The notes under the pieces: generated by a model
Database searches by the model: none
Seen by the model: the letters and a program-made list of their open reading frames with translations, nothing else
What the model was told of the DNA's origin: nothing
Made by a program: the position numbers and the translations under genes
Assembly: GCA_958009055.1 (NCBI GenBank)
Contig: OY253651.1
Coordinates: 868,001 to 932,000, forward strand
Reading direction: 5' to 3'
DNA: 64,000 bases
DNA from: Choricystis sp. odSpoLacu1
Lineage: Eukaryota; Chlorophyta; Trebouxiophyceae
Shown here: one piece after another, positions 10,032 through 19,120 of the stretch
How positions within the stretch are numbered: the stretch's first letter is position 1
How the letters are laid out: the number at the start of each line of letters is the position of its first letter

Positions 10032-11713
10032 TCACCCCTCTCTTCTCTCCACCCCCGCCCCCGCCTCCGCCAGCCGCCCCCCCACCTCCGCCATGGCAGC
10101 CGCCAGGGCGGTGGCATCGCCCTCGGTGGATGTGCCGGCGGCCAGGCGGTCCAGGATGTCGGGGGCCGCGCGTCGCACGTGTGTAACCAGCAGCGCGACG
10201 CGGCGGGGCACGGCGTCCACGGGGGCGCCATCCACGAACCCTGCGTCCAGGGCGGCCAGGGTGACGGCCAGCTCGTCGACGCCGACCGGCCAACCCGGGG
10301 GTTGGGCCAGGGCGGCGCGCACGCGCTCCGCCCGCGCGATGCGCGCGGCCGCCCCCGGGGACGCGCCCCCATACCGCGCGTCATCCGCGGCTTGGGCCAG
10401 CGCCAGGCGCACGGCGGGGGCGCGGTCGCGCAGGGCGGGCGGGTAGGCGCGCCCCCCGATGCGGGAGACGGAGGAGGACGGGTCGACAGAGGGCGGGGAG
10501 GAGGGGGAGGCACGCACCAACACGGCTTGGCCGTCCGCGATGGACATGAACTCTTCCACAGCTTCTGTGCGCAGGGTGGAGGTGGTCTGGGTGGCGGCTG
10601 TCGGCGCCTCCCCAGCCCCCGCGCCGCCTGCGCCGCTCCGCTTGGCCAGCGCGGCAGCCAGCTTGGCCCGCTGCTCCTCCGTCAGCGTTGTCAACGACGC
10701 GGGGTCCACCGCCCGCACGGGCCGGTCCCCAGTGGCGGGGACACCAGGCAGCACGATCAGCGCGGTCAGGGAGCCGCCCCCGTTGCGGGTCGACAGTTTG
10801 GCCGTGCGCTGCAGCAGCGACGCGATGAACCGGCGCCGCGCGGCAGCGGCCGCAGACACCAGCATGCCTTCATACTCGACCAAGGCTTCGGTGTCACCGT
10901 CAAAGGTGGCGATGGTGGCGGCGGCGGCGGCGGCGGTGGCCGCGTTTTCCGCGGCGTCGTCCGACGGAGGCAGCGCCCCCGCCGTCGCTTCCCACACATC
11001 CACCGCGCACGCGCCATCGTCCACAATCAGCAGGGAGGGCCTGCCCTCATCTCTGGCGCGCTCTGCCAGGGCGGCAGCCGCGCACACCGCGGCGAAGCGT
11101 TGGCCCGCGTTCGCGCCGCGCGGCGCGGCGACGATCGTCGACGCGCCCAGCGCGTCTGCGCGCGCCAACGCGGCCGCCACCGCGTCCGCGTCGGCGCCCC
11201 CGGTGGCCGCGTACACGACGCGCACGCCCGCCCGCGCGGCGGTGACGGCGGCGTCCACGCAGGCGGTGGTTTTGCCGGCGCCCGGGGCGCCCAGCACGAG
11301 GAGGCACTGCCCCCTCCCCACGGGGGTCAGGGTGTCGATGCCTTTGACGCCGGTGGTGAGAGGCTCGCTGATGGGGTCTCTCGCGTCCATGGGGGGGGCG
11401 CCCGCGAGCAGAGGGGCGGTGACGCCTGCGCCTGGGGTGTCGGCGTCGCCGCCGCGCCCGTCGACAGCCACCCCCGCCGCGCTCACAATGCGCCCCGCCG
11501 CGCCATCGCCCACGGGCACGGTGGCCACTTCATACTCACGCTTGGTGGAGGGGCCGGAGGAGGGGTCCACGACCTGCAGAATCGCGCGCAGTGCGACGGT
11601 CACGCCCACGCCGCGCGCGATGCTGCCCGTGGGGCCGGCGTCCAGGATCAGGGCGGCGGCCATGGCGTCGGCACGGCGGAAGAGGAGGGCGCTGTGTGTG
11701 GTGTGTGGTGTGT

Positions 11714-11744
<31 letters not shown>

Positions 11745-12141
11745 GGGGGGAGGAGGGCCAAACACACAGAGATGACGCGTCGCCCACCGTGCACTCATTC
11801 ACGCCCCTCTCTCCCCACCAACTCACCCTCGGCCCCCGCCCTCAAACTGGAGCACGGTGCCCACCGGCGCGTCCGAGTCCAGCCCCGCCACCAGGGCGAC
11901 ACCGTCCGTGGCGGCCAGCACGGTGCCCACTTCGACGCGCGCCTCCAGCTTGCGCAGTGTTTCCAGCTGGTTGGGGGCGGTCACGCGCGCCCTGAAGATG
12001 GATAGCTCTTTGTCCCAGTCGGGCGCGTCGGGCGGGGGGTCGGCGTCGAACGGGGTGACGCGTGGGGGGGGGGGGGCGCGCGCGGCGGTGGGGGCGCAGC
12101 GCTGGCGGCGCGGTGGGGGCTCGTGTGAGCGGGGTGCGCAT
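10032..12141 (-). CDS. Divergent F1-ATPase alpha-subunit-like protein
   Basis: Resembles the alpha subunit of F-type ATP synthase in overall order but is strongly diverged and long (about 657 aa; typical alpha is 500-550). Exon 2 is 11691-10032; the acceptor side of its GTGAGT...CACAG intron is clear. The N-terminal beta-barrel is recognisable (VEVGTVLAATDGVALVAGLD, AAALILDAGPTGSIARGV). The nucleotide domain follows: GVKGIDTLTPVGRGQ, P-loop GAPGAGKTTAC (canonical alpha is GDRQTGKT), Walker-B region SLLIVDDGACAVDVWE (alpha DDLSKQA lost) and GGGSLTALIVLPG. A roughly 60-residue insertion precedes IADGQAVLVR, and SVSRIGGRA keeps the alpha arginine. Starting at 12141 gives a transit-like MRTPLTRAPTAPPALRPHRR, but its frame meets the conserved frame only if one base is removed from the 13-G run at 12064-12076. 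Function beyond family membership is unknown. Confidence 0.7.
11700..11750 (+). repeat. GT microsatellite followed by a long poly-G run in the F1-alpha-like intron
   Basis: GTGTGT repeats run directly into about 22 consecutive G inside the intron, close to the splice acceptor on the minus strand, where they read as poly-C then CA repeats. Confidence 0.9.
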
Positions 12142-12357
12142 TGTGGAACGCGAAGGGTGTGTGGACGAAGAGGAGCACACCCGCTTCGCCCAGGCAGCGC
12201 CGGGGTCGTGGCAACGGCGGGCGGCCACACAGTTTCGGAGAGAGCGCGCCCCGAAAAGTAAAATCAGAGTAGAGAGTGCTGGTTCACACTCTCTTTGCGC
12301 ACACTCCCACAGCGCGCCCACTCTCCACACACACACACACACGACGCACGCCACACC
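12142..12357. promoter_or_regulatory. Divergent promoter region, F1-alpha-like / coiled-coil gene
   Basis: 216 bp lie between opposing start codons, with a CA repeat abutting the rightward gene's ATG. No core promoter motif is assigned. Confidence 0.4.
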
Positions 12358-14256
12358 ATGGACGGCGCCCTCACCACCACTGCCGACGTGGCCAAGCAGC
12401 TCGACTTTGGCGGCGGCGACACGGGCGGCGTCGCGCCGGTCGCGCCGCCTGCGGCGTCGCCGCCGCCGCTCGATCCGTGCCTGCCGCCCGAGTGCTCGGG
12501 CCCTCTGGTGCTGCCGGAGGAGGCTGACTTGTCGGTCATGGGGGCGCCCAGCGTGGACGCGTTTCGGCGGTGAGTGTGGTGGGAAAGGAGGGGGGCGACG
12601 CCCATGGGCGCGTCTGCGCGCGTGCGCGTGCGGTGGGGCGGTTGGCGACCACCACGCACCCCAGTCGTGCTGCCTGTCCCTTGAGCGTGCGCAGTGGTTT
12701 GCAGGCTCTGCATGCGCGGGGCAAACGCGGCCAGCGACCCGCGTGTGTGCGTGCGGGGGGCGTGCGCGCGCCAAAAATCCAACACCGCACGATTCCCCCC
12801 CTCTCCCTTCAGCGTCCTGGCCGCCCTGGACAACGCGTGCGACGGCCGCTTCGGCAAAGTCATGGACGCCGCCCGCGACGTGGCGCCCGGCATGGGGGAG
12901 AGCGACTTGAGACGGCTGAAGCGGCAGGTGAGTTGAGAGAGGGAGGGAGGCGAAAACGCAGTCGCTCGAAAAACACGCCACTCACCCACCCCACCCCTCC
13001 TCCAGTTCACCTCGCTCAAAAACACGTTCACCCTGTACGACGTCAAGGACGGCTTCATCGACGGCCTGGCCGCCGGCGGCCCCGACGGCGGGGAGCGGGA
13101 CCGCCTCGCTGAGTTTGAGGGGCAGGCTTCGGAGTTTGGCGCGGCCGCCAAAGCCGCCAAAGCCGCCAACGCGGCCGCCGTGGACACGCTGCGCGGCCTG
13201 GTGGACCACGTGTGCGACGCGGCGGCGGTGTACGAGTCGGAGCGGGATGCCGCGCTGGCCGCGTTGGAAGAGGTCGAGGCGGCGGCAGGAGGGGGCGAGC
13301 GTGTGAGCGACGACGGTTCCCTCTCCGCCTCTGCCCTGCCCTCCACCCCCGCCCCACCCCCCCCGCCCGACGTGGCGGCCGCCCTGGACGCGGAGGCGGC
13401 CACCGCGCGCGAGCTGGAGGCGAGGATCGCGGCGGCGGAGGCCGATGCCGACGCTCTGGCGCGCGGCGCCGACGCCGATGACGCCGACGCGTCGGCCCTG
13501 CGCGCGGAAGCCGCCCGCCTGACGCGTGCATCAGGCGATGGCGCGGCCCCTGGCGCCCCCCCCGCCCCCTTCCTGCCCCCCGTGGACGCCCGCCTGGCGG
13601 ACGCGGCGGAGTGGTGCGATGCGGCGGCGGCGCTGTTGGTTGCCCTGGGAGGGGTGAGCGTCTCCGACGTCGCCGCCGACGGCGACCGCACCCTGCTCAC
13701 CCTGGCTCTGGACCCCTGCTCCGACATGTGCGACGGCGGCGGGGAGAGGGACTCGGGGCGGCCGCCCGCGACGGCGCGGCACGCACTGGCGTTGACGCTC
13801 GCGCCTGGCGCCCCCGGCGCGCCGCCGACCGTCACTTTCGCCACCCTCACCCCGCCCACCGTGCCCGTGGCCGACATCCCTGCCGCCACCACGCCCTCGC
13901 CCGCCCCCCTGGCTGCTGCGGTGGGTGAAGTGATGGCGCGTCTTTCTGCCCACCTGCGGCGCACAGAGCTTCTCGAGGAGGCGGCTGCCGCCTACGCTCT
14001 GACCCCTCCCCCCGCCGGCCGGGATGGCGACCTGGTGGCCGTGCTGCCCGGGTCGGGGGTGGAGTGCGCGGTGCGGGTGCCGGCCGGGTGGCCGAGGCCG
14101 GGCGCGCGGTTGGAGGTCGTCCGCGTGACGGCCCCCGCGGGCGTGCCGCCGCTGGACGCGACCGCCGTGCTGCGCGCGCTGTCGCCGCGGGCGGACGCGC
14201 TGGCGTCGGGCAGCGTGACCGCGCTGCTGGCCGCGGTGGCGGGGCAGTGCGGGTGA
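12358..14256 (+). CDS. Coiled-coil protein with possible KNL1-like C-terminal RWD region
   Basis: Not firmly identified. Exons 12358-12569, 12813-12927 and 13006-14256 (phases 2 and 0 agree) give 525 aa. The N-terminal 60 residues are low-complexity. A helical segment follows (VDAFRRVLAALDNACDGRF, DLRRLKRQFTSLKNTFTLYD), then a long Ala/Glu/Asp coiled coil (about 105-230). The C-terminal globular part has alternating strand/helix character: ADAAEWCDAAAALLVALGGV, ADGDRTLLTLALDP, ARHALALTLAP, PPTVPVADIPAAT and LSAHLRRTELLEEAAAAYAL. Coiled coil followed by this strand pattern and the W-C-L-G-V block recalls the kinetochore protein KNL1/Spc7, but that is inference only. TGTAA lies 56 bases after the stop. 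Confidence 0.55.
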
Positions 14257-14311
14257 GGTTTTTTGGGGGTGTGGTGGTGGAGGGGCTGTGTTTTTGGAAG
14301 GTTGGTCCGCG

Positions 14312-14316
14312 TGTAA
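14312..14316 (+). terminator. TGTAA polyadenylation signal
   Basis: It lies 56 bases after the stop of the coiled-coil gene and runs directly into an A-rich stretch. Confidence 0.5.
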
Positions 14317-14416
14317 AAAAAAAACTCACACGAACAAAAAACAAAACAGTCTCTTGTTGCCGAACGCGTGACAGTGTGTGAAACCAAACAGAAAACACAC
14401 AGACTCTCTCTCTCTT

Positions 14417-17221
14417 TCACCACCCGCCAGCCGGGTCGCTGTTTTCGTCGTCCCGCCGCCACCCGCGCGCGCCCCCACCACCCGCCTTGTCCACCACCCG
14501 CCGCGCGCGCACTACTTCGTACACGCCGCCCCCGCGCTTGAGCAGTTCACCCGCATCGTTGAGGGCGTCCAGGAGGGACGGAACGTCGGGGACGTCGAGG
14601 TCAATGTCGTCGGCCAACCCACACAGCTCGCCCGCGGTCCAGGCCGCCCCCGCGGACCGCGTCTTGGAACGGGCGACGGCAGCGGCCAGCAGGCGGTCGG
14701 CCTCGGCGCGGGCAGAAGTGCGGCAGCCTGCGGGCGCGGACGCGCTGCCGCCCCACGCGGCGCCGCCGCCACCCGCCACGGCGGCGGCCAGCAGGTCTGC
14801 CGCGTCGGCTGCGTCGTCCACCGTCACCACGTCCCGCAGGTCGGCCCGGGCCCGGGCTTCAGCCAGGCGGACGAGGGACTCCAGGGTGCGGGGGGTGACG
14901 GCGAGTCCATCGACGTCGCCCGCGGCGGTGGCCCGCAGATCAGAGTAGGTCGCCCGCAGCGCGGCCGCCGCGTCAGGGGACAGCTTCGGGTGGCAGTGTG
15001 CCCTCGCGTAGGCCACGTACACGCGGAACAGGGGGTGGGGCACCGGGTCGGCATCGGCTGCCGCGCGGGCTTTCAGCTGCTCGCCGAGCGGGGGGCGCGT
15101 GCGCGCTCCGTCGCCCTGGCTTTGACACGGCAGGCCGCCCCACCCGTCTGCATCGTCGGCAGCTGCGGCTCGCGCCGCCAGGGCGGCTGCTGTGGCGGCG
15201 GCGCGGGCCGGTCCACCCGCCGCCAAGGCCAGCACGTGTGCAGACAGCGCAGCATCAGTGGCTGCGTCTGCCCGATCCGCCAACAAAAACACCAGGTCAA
15301 ACGTGGAGAGCAACGCAGGCGACAGCCTCACATTGTCGGCCAGGGTGCGGCGCGCGTCATACGCGCCGCCCGCCGGGTTGGCGGCGGCCAGGAGGGCCGT
15401 GCGCGCGGGCAGCCGCGCGACGACCCCCGCCTTCGCGACCGCCACCTCCTGCTCCTCCATGACGCCCAGCAGGGCTTCATGGTCGGCGGACAGTTTGTCC
15501 AGCTCGTCCACGGCGGCGGCGCCCCGGTCGGCGAGGGCGAGGGCGCCCGCGTCGAGGGTGGCGGCGCCGGTGAGCGCGTCGCGCCCGACGCTGGCAGTGA
15601 GACCGGCGGCCGACCCGCCCGACCCGCACACGTAGAGGCCGCGTGGGGAGGCAGACGCGGCAGCGGACAGCAGCTGGGACTTGCCCAGGCCGGCGTCGCC
15701 GCACAGGAGGACGTGGATGTCGGAGCGGCGGGAGGGGGCGCGCGCGCCGCCGCGCGCGCGCGCGCAGCGGCACGGGCGCCCCCCACCCCTCCAAACAGGG
15801 CCAGCACGAGAGCAGCTTTGACGAGCCCGTTGCCGTGAATGGCGGGGGCCAAGGCATGCACGAGGTGGCGGAAGGGGGCACCGTGCGTCTCGGCAAGCAG
15901 GCGCGCGACAAAGCGAAGGTCGCGCCGCGAAAAGGTGGCTGCCTCGGGCGGGCAGTCGTGCGGCGGGTCGCCATCCCCGCCCACGGCGCCAGTTGTTGCG
16001 CCCGCCCACGCGGTGTCGGCGGACGGGGGTGGGGGTGGGGGCGGACCCGCAGACCGGGACGCGGGGACGATGGACACCGCGTCGACAGACAGCACGTGCA
16101 CGCCCGCGCCCCCCTTGCCGCCGCCGCCGCCGCCTCCCGTCTCGGACACGGGGGCCACGCGCACGATGCCGACGATGGTGACCATTTCACCGGGGCCCGC
16201 GACATCGACCAGGTCGGCCGTGACGTCGACGTCGACCGAGGGGGGGAGTGCGCCCGGGGCAGCACGCAGCGCCGGGCCAGCGCCCGCCTCCGCCTCGCTC
16301 CCGCCCGCTGCTTCCTGGAGGCGCAGCCGTTGCCAGTCCACCAGCACGGCAGAGTGCAGCCGGGGCGCCGGCGCCTTGCCCTTGCACCCCAGTGTCGCGA
16401 TGCAGCCGCGCGGCAGCGCGGCGCGCCCGTCGGGGAAGCGGGCGGCGCCGACGCCGCCACACTTGCCGCACTCAAACTCCAGGGACGTGACCAGTGGCTT
16501 GACGCCCGTCGCCCGCACCACGGTGCCGGCCAGGGACACGAGGCGGCCGATGTGGGCGGCGCGCAGCGAGGCGACGTGCGTGGACGCGGGGGGCACGTTC
16601 CACAGTCGGACGGCGACGGGGCCGGGAGAGGAGGAGGAAGGGTCGCTGGCGCCATCTTCTTCGTCGTCCGAGTCGGGGGGGGGGAGCAGGTGGGCGCCCG
16701 CGTCGGGGCGTGCGTGGAAGAGGACCTGTTGCGGAGAGGGGGAAAGGCGTGCGTGTGTGTGTTTTGGCAGCCTCGGACGTGCCGGCCGCCTACAAAAACA
16801 GTCCCACGTGTCACCCGGAGCATGTGCGAGCGGGCGGGCGTGCGTCCGACGGGAGGCCGTGCGTCATTTTTCCCTCTCGAGCCAAAACACCACGCCCCAC
16901 CTCCACTCATCCATCTCTCTCTCTTCTCACCTCGTGCGCTGCACACGCTAGGCACGCCAGTCCCTCATCCGGCTGCACCTCCAGGCTGGCCACGAGGTCG
17001 GGTGAGGAGGCGGCCGCGACCAACTTTGCATAATCAAGGGCCAGGGCGACGCTGCCCCCCGCCCGGGCCCGGGCGCCCGCCGTCAGCAGGGCCATGCCAC
17101 CGGTGTCGGAGGCAGCGAACAAGGAGACGAGTTCGGTCACGAGGCCCGCGCGGCGGTCGTCCGGGTCGTGGGCGTCGTCAAAGTAGAGGGGCCAGGAGGC
17201 GGGGGGTGGGGAGGCCGCCAT
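14417..17221 (-). CDS. MCM8: MCM8-like replicative/recombination helicase
   Basis: MCM8 acts with MCM9 in homologous recombination and crosslink repair. Exon 1 (17221-16931) has WPLYFDDAHDPDDR and ends DEGLACLACAAHE, both typical of MCM8. Exon 2 (16725-14417) gives the OB/zinc region (HIGRLVSLAGTVVRATGVKPL, CGKCGG, CIATLGCKGK), FVARLLAETHGAPFRHLVHA, Walker A GDAGLGKSQLL, Walker B AAVDELDKLSADHEALL, the sensor/arginine-finger region (LLSTFDLVFLLADRADA) and a C-terminal winged helix (VPDVPSLLDALNDAGELLKR) as in MCM8. About 865 aa. The frame changes between ALVLALFGGVGG and SRRSDIHVLLCGDAG, inside CG-dinucleotide runs at about 15739-15764; removing two bases restores it. No GT...AG intron fits there. 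Confidence 0.85.
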
Positions 17222-17344
17222 TGAGTGTGAAAGAAGTGTCTCAGCCCAGGAGGGAGGAGAGGAGGAGGGGGAGAGGGGCGCGCGTGGCGCGGGCGCGTCA
17301 GAAGCTCATGGTGAACACTTGAAAATCGGATGCGGATGTGTTTT

Positions 17345-17358
17345 TTTTGTCGACAAAA
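17345..17358. repeat. Perfect 14-bp palindrome in the 3' flank of the LRR gene
   Basis: TTTTGTCGACAAAA is a perfect inverted repeat in the 190-bp gap between the MCM8 start and the LRR gene stop, 55-68 bases past that stop. It may help RNA 3'-end formation; no function is shown. Confidence 0.6.
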
Positions 17359-17412
17359 CCGAGAAAATGAAAATCACGCGGAATAACACAGTTCGCCGCC
17401 CACACTACTACA

Positions 17413-18749
17413 TCACGGTTCTCGCCTGCACCCCATCTCCACATCCCTCGCGGTCGGTGGGGGCGACCCACACCTCCGCCGCGCGGCCGCCCCCGCCGCG
17501 CGGTCACCCCCGTCGGACGTGCACCCGGGGTCGTCCTCGACCGGCAGCGGCGTCAGCCTCAGCCCATAGCTGACGGTGGAGCCATCGGGCTGGACGACGA
17601 GGCAGGGAGGGGGGCGTTTTGAGTACGCCAGTGCTGCATCATCGGCGGCCTCACTGCCCCCCACGACACCGCTGCCGTGCAGCGCCAAGGGGGGCTCCCG
17701 GGGCGCCACCACGCCAAACAGGGCGGCGTGCAGCCTGGCAAGTGGCGTGGTGGGCGGGCCACCCCGGGCGGCCGGGTCGAAGGGACGCACACCACGCTTC
17801 AGCGCGCACGCCGCGATGGCCCCTCCCACCACCGCCAGCACGACGCCGACCTGCAGGGCGACGCTGGCGGCGCGGGGGGCGCAGATGGTGGAGCCGCACG
17901 TGCCGCCCAAGTTGGAGCCGCGGGCGTCGATGGACGCGTCGGACCACCCGGGCGGCGGCGCGCCGCACACGCCGCACGCGTCGTGAAACGAAATGGCCTC
18001 GAGCGGGGGGTCGCCCCAGGAGACGGGGACGCGGCCGTTGACCCGCGTGCCGCCTAGGTCGAGCACACGCAGGGCGGGTGCATCGCCCCACCCTGGGGGC
18101 AGGGTGCTGTGGATGTCCTTGTTGCGCGCCAGGGATAGACCAACCAGTCTCGGCGGCAGCGATGGTGGCAGCGCACCCGTGGCCAGCGCGTTGCCGGACA
18201 CGTCGATGGACACAGCGGCCGTCAGCCCGTTCAACAACGCCACCAGGGCGCCAGCACCCCCTTTCAACGGCGCTGTCGCGGGGCGGGGCGCCGACGACCC
18301 CGGCCACGGCCGTGGGCCACAGGCTGGCGGGGCGCAGCTTAAATTAACGTGTGTCACGCGCTGACCGGTGCACGTCACGCCGCGCCACCCGTCGGCGCAG
18401 GGGTCGGTGTCGGGGGCCCAGGACGCGAGGCGGGAGGAGGGGTCGCGCACGGCGGCGTCAAAGGCGGTCAGGGCGGCGACTGTGGGGGTGAAAGGGAGGG
18501 GAGGTGTCGATAGGGCGGCAGCGCCCGCGCCGCCTCGCGACGAGGCGTGAGTTCCAACTCACGTCGCCCCCCCCCCCCGGCCGCCAAATGCCGTCGCGCC
18601 CCGCCTCCTCCCCACCCACACACGCTGCCCCCCATTCTCCACTCACCATCCCCCGCGTGCGTGCGGCCGGCATCGCTCCTGGCGGTGGCTGCGGTCGCTA
18701 AAACGACTAGCACCGCGGTGACGGAACAGCGAGTCGTGTGTCTTCGCAT
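17413..18749 (-). CDS. Single-pass membrane protein with LRR ectodomain, no kinase
   Basis: Exon 1 (18749-18647) encodes a signal peptide (MRRHTTRCSVTAVLVVLATA). Exon 2 (18479-17413) begins with an LRR N-terminal cap: VAALTAFDAAV, DPSSRLASWAPDTDPCADGW and RGVTCTGQRVTHVNLS, the pattern of plant-type LRR receptors. A few LRRs follow (SIDVSGNALATGALPPSL, LVGLSLARNKDIHSTLP, LRVLDLGGTRVNGRVPVSWG). A Cys-rich stretch and one transmembrane helix near residue 235 (VALQVGVVLAVVGGAIAACA) come next, then a tail of about 135 residues without a kinase domain. Total 389 aa. It looks like a cell-surface binding or co-receptor protein; ligand and partners are unknown. Confidence 0.75.
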
Positions 18750-19120
18750 CTTTCCGCCGATGTGCGGCGGTTGACGCCGGCACGGGTGTCGCTGGCGCTG
18801 GTGGTTGCCAGCGGAGGGTGTGGCGTGTGCAAAAAAGGGGGCCGGGGAGGTCGCCGGCCCCTCCCCGTGAACAATGACGCGGAGTGTGCTCAAAAACGCT
18901 TTCTCACATGCGAGTCTAGTTTTGCCGGGCCTGTCTCGCGCGACCGCCCGCGCCCACGCGCCAGCACACTACGCCGCCAACGTGTGTCCCTGAAGCTTCC
19001 CGCTAACGTTCAAACGCACAACGCGCAGCTGGGGGAGAGAGCACGCCAACTTGGCTAGCACACCCCGCCCCGGCCGCCACCCACACATTCTGCGACCACA
19101 CCACCACCCAAACTCACGAC
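18750..19120. promoter_or_regulatory. 371-bp divergent promoter region, LRR gene / TFIIIC subunit
   Basis: Non-coding gap between opposing start codons. GC-rich with a somewhat lower-GC middle (around 18890-19030). I see no RNA gene, repeat or defined motif. Confidence 0.4.

Noticed and set aside
9747..12005. 752-codon plus-strand frame opposite the F1-alpha-like gene
   Set aside because: Crosses the intron and poly-G tract and is Gly/Arg repeats only; the minus strand has ATPase motifs.
12064..12076. Reading the F1-alpha-like N-terminus from a GTG at 12230
   Set aside because: No in-frame ATG precedes the conserved part and a stop lies upstream; the ATG at 12141 with a good transit-like sequence is more likely, though it needs the G-run correction.
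15739..15764. A micro-intron in MCM8 instead of a frameshift
   Set aside because: No GT...AG pair of plausible length fits between the two conserved blocks; the segment contains no AG on the coding strand.
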